In this document: positions 24,413-38,257 of the stretch, piece after piece
Position numbering within the stretch: the stretch's first letter is position 1
Layout: every line of letters begins with the position of its first letter
Origin: Thysanoteuthis rhombus
Lineage: Eukaryota; Mollusca; Cephalopoda; Oegopsida; Thysanoteuthidae
NCBI GenBank assembly: GCA_963457665.1
Contig: OY735209.1
Span: forward strand, 11,035,814-11,099,813
DNA: 64,000 nucleotides
Reading direction: 5' to 3'
Translations under genes and position numbers: made by a program
Notes under the pieces: model-generated
Database searches by the model: none
What the model saw: only the letters and a program-made list of their open reading frames with translations
What the model was told of the DNA's origin: nothing

Positions 24413-27165
24413 TTTAAATGATTATTATTTATGTTTCATTATCCAGGTGCAAGTCTGCTGACACAGTTGTTCTCAGTAACAAAGGTAGGAAGAGAAGCAT
24501 CTGTTGCTTTTTAGAGGCGAAAAGGTAAAAGAAAAGAAGAGAAAACATTCAATAGTCTCCAAGATAAACTGAGAAACGATTTGCAAAGTCTTTCACGATA
24601 AAATAGATTATAGAATTAATTCAGTTCCTTCATTTTTGATCGAAGATCAATTTTAGTTGTAACCACAATCTTTAAAATTACAAAAATGTTAATGAAATTT
24701 AAAAACATGATATTTAGACAACTACTAATTTATGTAATAGACATAAAATGAATAATTAGAGATAGATGAATAAATAATAGAATTAAAACGATTATTTTTA
24801 AGGTGACTCCTTGTTAGTTCTTTACTTCCGTTGGGACTAAAGAGAAAATAGACCAGAGCAAGGTCAGACTAAAGGATGAATCATTTAAAATGAAAGATGA
24901 ATAATAATTTAAAAAATAAATAAATAAATAATTCGTTCAAATAGACAAGAGAGGTGATCATAGACAGGGGGAGGATTTCGGTTATGTTGCCTGTCACAGC
25001 TGTCAGTTTAGTCAAAATAAAATGTCATTTTGGCAGTCGAGTAACTACCTATGCAAATGAGACGACAGCGAACGACTGTAGAAGAAAGATGTTACCCTTG
25101 AATCTTGTATTTATCAAAGAGAGAAAGTAACAGTGGAGGAGGGAAAGAAGAGAGCATTTAATAAATTAAGAGCAGTTGAGGAAAGACTTTTCGGAACTAG
25201 TGGAAAGGAGAACAGAACTGGTAGAAAGAGAGAAAAAAAATCGATCCGACGATCGATAAAATCAATGAAGTGAATATAAAAAGCTACAGGCGAACGTACA
25301 AGGGAGAGAAAAGAAAAAGGAGTAGGAGGTAAAAAAAAAGGGAGGTGGGCAGTTTATAAACAGATGATTATAAGCTAATTTATTGCAATGTTGTGTAGTC
25401 AGTTGAGGAGACCGTAGAAAAAAAGTGATAAAATTCATGTCATTTCTGAAAAGGAATGTAAAGCACATTATCTATCCATATATGATAGCCATATGCAAAT
25501 TAGTGTGTTTAATTGTAGATATTTGGTTGTGTGTTTTGGTCCGTGTGAAATAGATTAACAGAGCTAATGAAAACGATTATAGGGTTGTTTTGATAAAAAG
25601 ATAGGCTGTTGTGATATAACAATGAAGAAGACGTCAATGAATCGCTGGACGTTTTAAATTAAAATAAAATAAAAGTGTGGGAGACTGAGTTAAAGGAATG
25701 CTTACTGGTCGGGTTGAGTTGAGACTTGTGTATAAAAAAAACGTGAAATTAAGATGTTTGAATTATTGAAAATTACTAAATAAAATAGCTTAGAGATTCC
25801 TCATCCATAAATATATGCTAGTGATGGTTATATAAAAGGTTACGGCAAAGGCGGAAGATAATGACAGATATGTTGTGGTGGGAAGAAGACTGATAATTCA
25901 AGCTAAATGAATAATAATGGAAGCTGTGATTCTAGGAGTCCCACCCAGGTCATCCCCCCCACCCCCGCTTGAGATCCCATGTTTTCTCAATTCCTCCCCC
26001 ATATTTTGGATTGTCATCTAATCATTTTTTCTCTGCAATTCTTTCCATTATAGCCCCCCCCCGGCCGCCCTCACAGAAATTCCTCAAGTTATTTGAGAAT
26101 AATCACTGGTGTAAGAGAAGATTAAGTGACGATATGCCACCTAGGATGTGGATTAGAAATAAGTTATTATTGATTAACCATCTTGAAGGACAGGCATCTG
26201 CGATGTAAGGGTAAAGGTATACCCCTCCCACCCACAAAAAACAAACAAAAAAAAACAAAAACGGAAGCATCAATAATTTATAACAAAAATTGAAGAAAGG
26301 TATCAGATCACTATCAGTCATCATCATCCATAAATTCCCCTCCATCGACGACTACTACTACTGTTATTAAATACTAGCAGTATTACTAGTGGCACTAGAT
26401 TTATTTAGCCATGTTGTTACAACAACTACATCTGCCACTATTTGTTGCAACTACCTTTACAACAACTTGTAGTGAAGTAATGGTTGTTGTAGTAGTATTC
26501 ATTGATGATAATATAGTTGTAATGGTAGTAGCATCATTCTGGTGGTTAAGGAAACTATGGCCATTATAATACACCCACATTCTCTTGTACATTATATTTG
26601 TAATCCTGCACAGAGAAAAAGAAAAAGAGAGCATGTAGTACAGTGTACAATAACTGTACATTATCGTACACAGTGGGCGACATTTCAGATGTGATTTATT
26701 AAAATGAAAATAATGAGAAGCGATTATAGCAACTAACGAGTATCAAGTAAAGAGGGAAAGAAAGACACATGGATTAGGACTGTTAAAAAAAATCATATGT
26801 ACATAATTTACTACATACACACCTGATGTTCTATAAACAATATATATAATTACTGGCGGCACTTAGAATCGAAATATACCGAATACTAATTATCATTTAC
26901 TAATTAACAATAATTTATTAACTGATTTATAATCAGAGATAAGAGACTTTACTGTTCACTAAAAATTCTTTTACAAAAAAAAAAAAAAAGAAAAGAAAAA
27001 AGGCTTCATTAGTCTTCCATCAATATGTAAATCGCTAGTCAGTCAGTCTTAAATCCAGAAGTCAGTCATTTATTATTAGTAATAATCAATCTAACACTTA
27101 ATCAATGACTAGGAATGAGAAATGTGATTTGCGTGTGGGTGGAAAGAACCGTACCTAACTCATAG

Positions 27166-27167
<2 letters not shown>

Positions 27168-27198
<31 letters not shown>
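27168..27198. repeat. (AT)n microsatellite
   Basis: Uninterrupted AT run. Confidence 0.97.
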
Positions 27199-27199
<1 letters not shown>

Positions 27200-27718
27200 C
27201 AATAATGAATAACTGAACATAAGGGTTGGCATTTGAGAAATTTTTATACATGTGATATGAGGTGAGCTAGTTTCTTTTGATAAGGTTATTTTTGGTTCTC
27301 TTTTAAACATGTGAATAGAAATAAAGTTGATGATTTTATCTAAAAGGGGGTTCCAGTAATGATATCTCAAAGTTATAGATCATTGTTATGACATGATAAA
27401 TCATTAACATATAACAAAGATCTTTAATGATTGATACTTATTTTGGATACGACCACGAATAATTAAGAAAGGATACGAAGTAGTAAGTACACATACGACC
27501 CGAGAAGATCATTTTTCTACAATTATAACTCTTATTTTTCAATCATTCAACATGAACTAACGATTGAGAATATACAAGCATTATTCAATCATAACTCACA
27601 TCAACTTGATGGAATATGATAGAGAAAGTAGGACAACGACTTATACACCTATTACATTAAATGAAATAAATCCATAAGACTAACATTTGTTCACTGTAGA
27701 ACACACACACATAATTAG

Positions 27719-27720
<2 letters not shown>

Positions 27721-27758
<38 letters not shown>
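27721..27758. repeat. (AT)n microsatellite
   Basis: Uninterrupted AT run of 38 nt. Confidence 0.97.
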
Positions 27759-27765
<7 letters not shown>

Positions 27766-28849
27766 AAGGTTATCAAGAAATATATTCGACCTGACAACGG
27801 TTTCAGAAAACGGTGAGAAATATAGCAAACTTGAACGAAACATGAAATGTATTTATAAGGAGTAGTCACTGATGGTCTGGTCACAGAGAAAGAGACAAAA
27901 ATCACACTTTCAGTTTTTATTTGTGATTAAAAAGAAACTAGCAAACGTTATCATTGGAAAGACTTAGCAATACTAACAGAAAGAAAAGAAAATCAAGTCA
28001 TTCTTACAAGTTGAATTTCTAAATTGACTTTTAAAATTAGACAATGTCAAATCTTCAATGTGCTCATTTTTTTTTAGCAGACGAAGAGATCGAATCAAAA
28101 CTTGAACATCGATGATTTCTGATTTCAAAGCACATTTCACATGACCATAGATAAGAATGTGTATTTTTCTATAGATAGTTTTTTCTTTTTTGTCAAGGTT
28201 TTTAGATCCCGGAAAATAAGAATTTGGGCTTAGAAAAGCGGAATTAATAAAAAAAAATTCGTGTGTGTACAAGAAGAGAAGCATTTTCAGTTTTATCAAC
28301 AAGTATCATATGATGAAAATAAGAAGTCATTACATCGAATAAAATCAATCCAAATCATTTTTCTCCCATCTTTGGCTTACATTTTCTCTTATTCTTCTTC
28401 TTATTATTACTGCTACTTCTACTACTATTATCATTTAAAGAGTATGTGGGTTCTTATAATCCAAAATACGGGATCAAAAAAAGGGGGATCAGTTTAAAAT
28501 GTATTTACTATTGCTATACAGACCCCCACTTGTTGGGCTATCCGAAAAACTGGGGGATCGGTTTAGAAGTCGCCAGAATTACGGATAGAGCCCTCAGTTT
28601 GTAGCCACTTCATTGGATAGCTATACGTAAAGGGATGCCTGAAACTACGATGAAATTGAAGTTAAACAATCGGGGATGCACTGAAATGAAATTGTATGAA
28701 ACAAAAGTTGAATTACGTACCCAGCTTATGATACGAATGATCACTTGCGGTCTTTGGAAAAAAACCAGAGGGTCAAACGACACTCCAGCTTTTCCTGCAC
28801 CATAAGCGCCTCCACTTTGCATGTTGAATTTTTCTACAACTATGATAAT

Positions 28850-29194
28850 CACTGTGACGTAAGCAGTTATGCGTTATAAATTACATCCTCAGATCGAGAC
28901 CAAATTTTTTCGTCAAAATTTTCACACAACAATATAACAAAGTACGCAGATTTTTACATATCTGCAGAGATATATGCAGGTTTAGGTAAAATTAATCTAA
29001 AATAAAATACGTTTAGTCTCGGGTAATTTCGGTTAGTCAAAATCGCGGGAGTCATGAGGTATCACACATGTTTGTGACGTAGAACACAAGTTTGAACCAT
29101 GATGTCCTAATCGGGGTGTGGGATTAGCAACATTCAAACTTGGTTCTGGAAAAAACTTGTTGGGTTTTCTCCTGCAAACCCGGACGAAAACGAA
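28850..29194 (+). promoter_or_regulatory. probable ZNF598 promoter and 5' UTR
   Basis: The 340 bases before the start codon contain more CG dinucleotides than the surrounding DNA. They carry two CRE/ATF-like TGACGTA motifs, at 28855-28861 and 29075-29081. An in-frame TAA at 29108 shows the protein does not begin further upstream in this exon. No TATA box or initiator can be assigned with confidence, and no gene was recognised on the opposite strand. Confidence 0.45.
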
Positions 29195-29353
29195 ATGGAA
29201 GCCGAAGACGATATTTGTGTTGTATGCAGCGATGATATAACAATATTGGCGATTGGTGTGTGTGACCACCCAATTTGTTACAAGTGTTCAACGAGGCTGA
29301 GAGTTTTGTGTGAAGAGCACTATTGTCCCACATGTCGTACAGATCTACCTCAG
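29195..29353 (+). CDS. ZNF598: ZNF598 exon 1 (coding part): RING finger
   Basis: 53 codons carrying the whole RING domain: CVVC, then CDHPICYKC, then CPTC. The exon ends CAG|gtgagg in phase 0. The ATG has a purine at -3 and G at +4. The transcription start is not visible, so the 5' UTR boundary is unknown. Confidence 0.93.
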
Positions 29354-32300
29354 GTGAGGTTGTCTCTACTCTCTCTGTCTCTCTCTCTTTTCCCTTTTTT
29401 TTTTGTTACACGCATTTCAACAACAACAATAATGATGCTGATGATGACTTATTTTAATAAATAACTTTATTTTCATTGTTGGAGTTCAAATTTATAAGTT
29501 TTTCCCCACATCTCTTCAATAACCCTCCTTTTTCCTGTATAAATTTATGATATCTGCACAAGTCTGAACGCGAGAAAGCTGTAATAAAATGTCAAGACGT
29601 AAAGAAGTGAATAAAATTAGTTAACAACGAGGATCAGTTTTGTTTAAAAAAAATATATCTATTCCCCTTTAAATAAAAAAAAAAAGAAATTGTAATTCTA
29701 CGATATAGAAAGTGACCAAACAGTAGAAAAAGAAATCAATTTCCCAAAGTTGTCAACCGAATTTCAGGGTAAAAAGTTAATTCAACTGTTTTGCTTTTTA
29801 TTAACAGAAGGAAGAAATACAAAAAAATGAATAATAATTTATTAAAAAAGTCTCATTCTTCTTCCTTTTTTTTTTTTTAATCGATTAAAACTTTAAAATA
29901 TATTGGGATTTTAAAAATTGAAGATATGATCGCTTATATTTCTCTCTAGCCCTCGACTAGATTTCCATCCACGTCTTCAAAATTTTAATCCGATTCGGAC
30001 GTTGAATGAGGCAGAATTTAATTCTCTCACCCTACAGTCGGCTAAATTTCACTGTTTACGTTTATTACGAAGATATTTGACATTTATATGTGAGAAATGA
30101 AGTGAGATTACCAATAGATTGTTTGTTAAAGTTCAAATTGGCCATCCATACGGTTACAAGTATATAAATAAAGAATAGAGTGAAAGAAAAGTGCCACATG
30201 GTCGTTTTGTCATAAGATGGTGAAATCCAACTTTTGACTCTTCATATCATATCGACAAGAAATGATATGATATCATTTATCTATCTATTTTTTTTCTTTT
30301 TCGTCTTTTAAATTATATAACTAAGATTGCCGGGCTTTGTTCGTTTGTGATATCTCCACCGGGATGATACATTGATTAAAAAAAAAAGCAACAATAAAAC
30401 TTTAATAAAAGTTAGCATTTGAAAAAAAAGTATTTTCGTATTTTTATATTATTGCATAGTAAATTCTAAAACTTTTGAAATTCTCACCAATGACAGAAAA
30501 AAAAAAAAGGAAAAATCATCTTTTGTTTGTACAAACGAAACAATGCACGACACTAGACCGTTTTATTTCAGAATTAACAATTAAGTACACACACAAGTGT
30601 AGATCAGGAATGAATTTAAAAGGTTGTTTTTTTTTCGTAGATCTTGAAAACGTCTACCCTCACCCTCTATTGAATCATTCTCGTCCCAAACGGGGTGGGT
30701 AACTGTAGCGTACGAGGCAAATTATTTGAATAAGATATGCAACATTTGATAATAAAAATGTATGTACTTCGAGACTTGTACCTGTCCAAAAAAACGACGA
30801 TTATCTACAGATGGATTGGCACTTCTGCCCAGGGTCAGAATACCGGTGTGCTCTGCCTGGGATCGAAGTGTAGTATATGTGTGATCATTGAAAAAACGTT
30901 GTATATATAATTATGGATGATTATCATGAAGATGTGCAAGTATGCATACACATAGCTTTTCATGTGGTGTGAAAATTACATTTAAAAAATATTAATATCG
31001 AGAATTCCTATGAAAAGCAACGTGTATCCATTTGTTAGTGTGTAAAAGTCTTTTTAATGCGTGCACAGATACTACACTCTGACCCATACGTAAATAGTCT
31101 CGTCGTTTTTGACAGTTACTGACTACTACTATGCTAATAGTCAAATAGTGAATTGCTGATTGAAGCCGGTGGAGCATAATTCATGGAATTAGTGAAATGT
31201 ACACTCGCAGTAAAGCGCAATAGTTAGCGTGTTGGCCCGGCAAACGAATGTGACTCATTTCGATTCTCACAATACTGTACTTTTTTCTATCAAATATTTG
31301 CTTTTAGAAATAAATTTTAAGGAATAAAGGTCCAATTTCGTTAAAAATAACGCTTCAGAAACTTTTTTTTTAGTGTTTGCCCCAATTTTTGCTGAACCAT
31401 TATTGTCATCATTATTACAACTACTTAAATTATTACGCACACATTGGCACCTTTGCCTTGGATCAGGGTATCTGTTTGCCTCGGATCAGAGTGTAGTACC
31501 AGCGCAGTTGTTGAAAAGTGTTACGCTCTAAAACACATCACACTTTATGTGGATTATCTTTTTTTCAACTAAACTCACCGTATCAAGGAAAAGAATAATT
31601 TGACAAATATTAGAATCTATCACAGACCTTAAACAGAGCGACCATGAATCGATAAAAAAAACTTCAGAAACTTGTAACATATCAATTTCTATTCTTTGTG
31701 TCATTAATAAGAAAGATTGTAGAGAGTAATCATTTGAAAATAATTTGTATAGATAAGATGAACCCAGAGATGATCGCGATTGAAAACTTGTTTACATTCG
31801 TGTTCCGGTTAACCATGGGAATTTGCATCAGGAAAATTCAACCCAAGTTACATACATTGTAAAATTTCACCAAATATTTACTAATGAGCTGATTTCAATG
31901 AAAATTTGAATTTTGTAAGGAAAACCTGAATATTATTTTTCAAATTCAACCACTTTTTAATTTTATGAAAGCTCAATAAAACGTCTTTTGGATGCTAAAA
32001 ATACTGGCATTCTTTCTTAGTTGATTCCCCTGGAGAAATGGAGATCAGTTGAAACTTTTTTCGAAAATGCAGACAATTTTTTTTTTTTTAAATTGGCCCT
32101 GTGTTGGAAAGTAAGGAAAACAATAGAAGTAAAATATTTTCAGTTTGGGGAATTTTCATTGCTTTAAAAAAAAAAAATTAAAATATTGTGTACACTTTTT
32201 TGGTTTCATAAAAAAAGTTAAGAAAAAAAATTCATTAATGTTTATGTGGCTCAGATGCTTGTAAAACATTGTCATTCAGAAAAAGCGGTATTTTATCTAT

Positions 32301-35300
32301 TGATAGGTATAAAATTTCACAAAATTTGATTTAATTTTTTTTGTTGTTGAAAAGAATAGATTATCAACATCCATTTCATCAAGTATGGTAATGCGTAATT
32401 CAGAAAGGTAGATTACCTCCCTTGGATCCTCCAGTCGGTATTTGATTAGGTGTTGACATTTCTCTCAAAACAAACCAACGCTGATGGTAGATATGGTATG
32501 GGAAGAGTAGAAAGTAGGCTGCTTGACCTTTGAACTGTGTTCGTTCATAAATGTCACCCCTGGTAGATAAGGGTATTTATCGTTGTGGAAAGTAAGCTAT
32601 ATTTTTGCAAAATCCAGTCAATTAATTATTGAATTAACTAATTTTCTTCAAACCAAATATCTCTAAGGTCAATTTTATCTTTTTTGATGGCAGGAAATTT
32701 ATAGCAGAATCAATGTTTTTTTTATTATGATTGACTTCATGCTATTTTCTAGCAGTTATAATCAGAATTAAACCTTCAAAGAAGATAAGTATTCTTTGCA
32801 TACATTTTAGAAAAGTATAATAGATAAAAGATGAACTGAAATCTGGGATTTATATTCAGTGAAGTTCTATAATGAACTCATTTTCTTGATGTATTTATCA
32901 GCAGTGATACCCGGCATTGCCCTGGGAAAATGTAACTTCAAATTAGACAATTCAGTGAAAATTGTTTTTTATTCCTTCTTTACCTTACACAACAAACGGC
33001 AAAAACTATTTTCTCAAATGTGAATTTTTACTTAACTGAATTACATTTTTTCATCAATGGAAAAATGAAGTGGCCAATTCGCATAAGATCTCTGACATGA
33101 ACAGACATCAAGCCTGATCATTACCCAGGTGACTGGGAATACCAAGTGCTGTGTGCAGCAACAAGATTGTTCTGCAGTCATCTCAGCCTACCATGCTCTG
33201 CTGTCAGTTAAGAGAGTATCTTGCCAATCTAGGACCGGACTGTGCACCCGGTCCCTCCATGGAGGATACATAACAGTGTGCTCTCCCTAGGAGCCACCAT
33301 AGTTTTTGCTATAGGCACTGATGGAAAGACTTCATGAATAATAAAAAAAATGTAAGGGATGTAACTCCTGTTATCATTTAATAGGTTACGTCCCTTTAGT
33401 AACAATTTTTATTTAATTGATTCAGGACATAAGGGACAAAAAATAAATACCTGTAAACCTTAATTACTGCAGTCTACTTGTTCAAAAATTTACTGTTCAT
33501 AGTATTCTTATAATTTGATGTTTTTTCTCAATTCTGGGTATTGCTTTACAAATTAATGTAATTAAATATAAATCAAAACTGCACTAATCAAGATATTGCT
33601 GTATCTGCATTATTATAGTAGATGACACAATTGACCCCTACAGTGAAAAAAAAGATCCTGCATTATTCAAAGTTTATTCTGTACCCTCATCTGATATAAA
33701 ATGTGGCATTAGGTCACTTATTACTGTGGCCATTTTAAATCAAAATTAATTTCATTTCCATAAGATTTGAACCTTAGAAATGTTGAGAAAATTTATTTGT
33801 ATGGAAGAGTATATATTGTTTGGAGAAGCTGTTCACCAGACGTCATATGATAAAATCTATAGGTCTGGCTAGTTACTCGATAGAATCCATCATGTGACCA
33901 ATGTCTTTAGGTATGCAAGTTTTCAAGGCTATAGCTTGGAAAATGCATTCAGTACTGCTTCCATACATTGAAACCCTAAAAAATTGGACAACAAAACACT
34001 TTGTCAAAAAATAAACAATCATTTTCAGAAGGGGTCTAGTGAAGTACTACTGCAAATTTTCAGCCTTATAGGATGATTGGTGCCAGACATTCCAGATAAA
34101 TATGTGCTTTGGCAGAATGATGTGAAAACAAGTGCAACCTGTTTTTTCAGTTTTGTTTGATGGTTACTAATAATCAAAATACAAAGCATTGCCAACTCAC
34201 CCCACCTTTAAGAGAATATCCAAATCTTTCTGCATTTATTTCATCTTCTGTATAGATATCTCTTTCCATTCACAGTTTGGATATTTCATGTTTCATTTTG
34301 AATAATTGGATGAGAATGTTTTGGTGAGTTTCGCTGCATACAGCAAAAAAGTGCATTGCAGAAGAAAAATGCTGTATAGTATCAAGAGAACATTTTAAAA
34401 GGTTCAGAAAATCCTAAAGGCACATATTTATGATGTAGCAACTATCGTACAAAAAGTGAATTATCAATAAAAACAACTGGAACTTGTAATTAATTATCAT
34501 TGAGTTAATAGTGAAAGTTATAGAAGATTATCAACTAAAAATTATTTTTGTTGACATTCAATATAAACTCTGTTGAAAACTAGTTTACACTCACGGACTG
34601 GTTAGTCTGATGGTATTTTAAATCTTAAATCTTCGTTTTCTTTTTTCTTTTTTTTTTTTCTCAAATTTGTTGGATGTAGTTTTATGAAAATTTATGGTTT
34701 CCATTAATTATTGGTATATATTTTTATTGTATGCTCCACTGTATTCATTTATTTATAGATTTACAATTTGGGAATGGTAAAGTGTTTATTAATTTATCAT
34801 CCAGTTGAAAAACCTGGATAATTATCAATTATTTCATAGAAAATGTAATTTCCATTAGAAATTGTTCGCATAATAATAATTCACTGTAAACTGAAATATT
34901 CTCAAATGAAATTTGATATTGCTTTGTTTAGCAACTTTCGGTTTCATTTCCTGAATTATGTTGAAGAAAAAAAGTATTGAATAATAACAACTCCTGGCAA
35001 AAAATATGGAATCAGCACACTTGGAAGATATTCACTCAGCTTTTTTTTTTCGCAGCAGATGAAAAAATCAGATATGACACAACAATTTTAGTTTGATAGC
35101 TTCAAAATATTTGATTTTGGGGCTTTTATTTTTCTTTTTTTCTTTGATCAAAAATTATGGAATCACCTTGTAATTCGCATTTTTTAAAACAAATACCAGC
35201 CCAAATGTAAATATGCAAATTAGTCTACCATTAAAGAGAGTAATTGCAAACTTTAACTAACTTCTGGATTGGGCTAATTGTAAGGAAACATGAAAGAAAG

Positions 35301-38226
35301 AAGAAAGCTGTCAATTGAAATAAAAGAAAAGGATAATAAAGCTTTTTGGAGAAAGACATTCAGCATGGAGTGTGGCAAAAGGTATTGGTTGTTCTTGGTC
35401 AGCTGTGTCTGAAATTTTGTACGAGTATAAACGAAATGGGAAGGTTATAAAGGTAAACATACAGGTAGACCCCAGATGACGTCAAAGCATCAAGTGATAC
35501 ACCTTGAAAATGCAGAAAACAAATGAAGAGAAACAGAAGTCAGAGTTTGTGATAGAACTGTTAGAAATCGGTTGAATGAAATGGAATTTACGTACAGAAA
35601 AATCAAACAAAAACCAGCACTAACACCTGACACAGAAGAAAAGAAAGTTACAATTGGCTCAAGAGAAGCAATCATGGAGTATGGATGATTGGATGAAAGT
35701 GATATTCAGTGATGAATCTTGAATCTGCATTGGTCCAGGTAATGATGCTGCATCTTTTGTCTGGTGCCATTCCAATGAAAAACTAAGATGACTGTCTGGA
35801 GAGAACAAGCAAATTTCCCCTCCTTTGTGATATGGGTTTGCATGTAAGACAAAGGACCTGGGTACGTTGCAATCAATAGACATCAATAGATAATGCATTG
35901 GTGTGCTTTGAAATTTTGGACATTTTTCTCATTCCATTGATAGAAAATAGGTTTAGTGATGAAGTAATTTTCCAGGATAGTAATGCATGTTGTCACATAG
36001 CAAAGCTGATCCATCAAATGGTATTAGAGAAAATAGGAACCAGCTTGATGGAGAATATTATTTTTCATTGGTCAAGTCCGTGCCCTGAAGAATACAGGCC
36101 GCAATAAAATCCCAGGGAGGAGGAACAAAGTACTAATCAGGATATTCTTTGTTGATGATTCCAGGACTCTTTCCCATAATCGATCTGAAAAAAAAAAAAT
36201 GCCAATAATTTAAATATTTTAGTTGAATTAATTTGAGTCTTATTTCTTGTAGCCAGTATAAAAAACTATTAAACAAAGTTTGTTTTGTGTCATATCTGTA
36301 ATTTGCTTATTTGCTGTAAAGTGTGTTGATTCCATAATTTTTGCTAGAAGTAGTAGTTTGTGTAGTGTCATTGTATATATTTTACTGTAAATCCTTCCCC
36401 TAGGTCCATTGAGTATGCATACCAAATTTAGTTAGGGAAATCAGACTTGGTATTATGTGGAAATCAATGTGAATCCGATCATCATCACTGGGGTGAGAGC
36501 TAAGGCAGACCCTACAACTTTTTTATTTTTGCGAAAGAGGAAATCAAATGGTAATTTTGTGCACATATATAGCCTATTAGAGGCTCAGTGGAATTGTTTT
36601 CGGCACTGTGTAAAGTCAAAGATTCAAGAATTTGGTTCAAATGAAAATCGACCATTGTAAAAAATGATGTAATAGATTTTTTAAATTACTTTTATTTGTT
36701 GAGATTTTAAAAAACCATTTGAACAAAAAACAATTTGAAAATTTTTCTTATTCTTTACTGCCATCACCTTAAAATATTGAATAATAAATATCAAATAAAA
36801 AAGAAACAAAACTTTAAGCATCAAAGTCACAGACTAATTTTTGGTAAAATTTTCGTTGTTACAAGTTATTAATGTGATATGCACAGATGATATCTTTTTG
36901 TCTGCTAAAAGAGAATTAGTCAGAACTTTCACATTCACTAATTGGCAACTTGACAATAAAAATATTCTGAGATTAAAGATAAGGTAACTTGTGAAGCTTA
37001 TATATTTTTAAAAAATGTTACTTTAATCAGGGTTGACAAACAGTACACAATTTAAGGTATGCATAAATATACTGCTGCTAAGAAAAAGTGGTGGCATTCC
37101 TTTATCTGTATACCATTCATCGAACCATATTCCTTGATTTTGTTGATCTCCCCATCCTTTCTACTCTCTGTATCAACTCCTTTGGGGTTAACAAAATTAT
37201 GTCAGTGGTTCGTCATGAAGTGACACAAATCTGCTGCTCTCGACTACTCATTGGAGTAACCCCACCAACAATCTGCATAGATAGCAAATCCTTCAGTACT
37301 TCTTGTTAACATTAAGAAGCATTTCTGCCATTTTATAGTAACACACAAAAGGGGGAAGGGGGTGTAGCAATCGGCAACATTGAGGAACAAGTCACAATAA
37401 ATGGCTTGCAGATAATGAAAGTACCAAAGTAATTTCATCAGATTGTTAAATTTTGAAAGGCAACCTGTCTAATTCATGTTAATATTCCTATGTAAATAGA
37501 AACAAACTATTTTTTGTGATATTCCAATCCCAAATGTAGCAAACATTTTGTCATAATTCTATTGTACAATTATCAAAATCAACAGAGATTATAGAAATTC
37601 GTACTGAAGATTACATCATTCTTCTCAATCACAATGACTCTGCTTGTTGGTCATTCCAAGATTTGCACGTATCATCATCATGTTTTTAAATAGTTTTCTA
37701 ACCTGATTTATAAAATCTGTTTGCATTTGTAGACTGGACGTTGATAATGGCCTGACATGCTGAAATATATTTGTTATTTAATAGAAAAAAATTAACGAAG
37801 GAGGAAACTAGTTGAGTTTCAAACCTGAAATTTTTATTTTGTTTCTGTCTTTGATCAAATTATTCTTCCAATCGTTGCTTTATTTTAGGAATATCTTAAA
37901 TGACAGTTCGAAATTTGAATCAGTTTCACTTGGGTTTGTTTTTTTGTTTTCTTGTTTTTTTATACCAAAGTGAAACTAGCACGATCTCAAATGGAAAAGT
38001 TAGATCGAATAATGGTTTAATATCATAGAAATTAGTATATCTTTGAATTTTTGAGATGAGGTATTATTATTATTATTTCTATTATTATTATTCGGACTAT
38101 CCTCATCTTAGTTGTTATCAGATGATACCTGATGAAGGCCATAGAGTACAACGTCCGAAATGTATGAAAAACAATCAAGATGAGGATAGTCTGAATGATA
38201 ATAGAAATCATAGAAATTTTCATTTC

Positions 38227-38257
<31 letters not shown>

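Larger units (their letters stand above)
24413..28849. other. intergenic block upstream of ZNF598
   Basis: AT-rich, with two (AT)n arrays and simple tat/ttg-rich stretches near 26340-26500. A repeated box, gggggatcagtttaaaa / gggggatcggtttagaa, occurs at 28482-28499 and 28552-28569. No exon or gene recognised. Confidence 0.65.
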
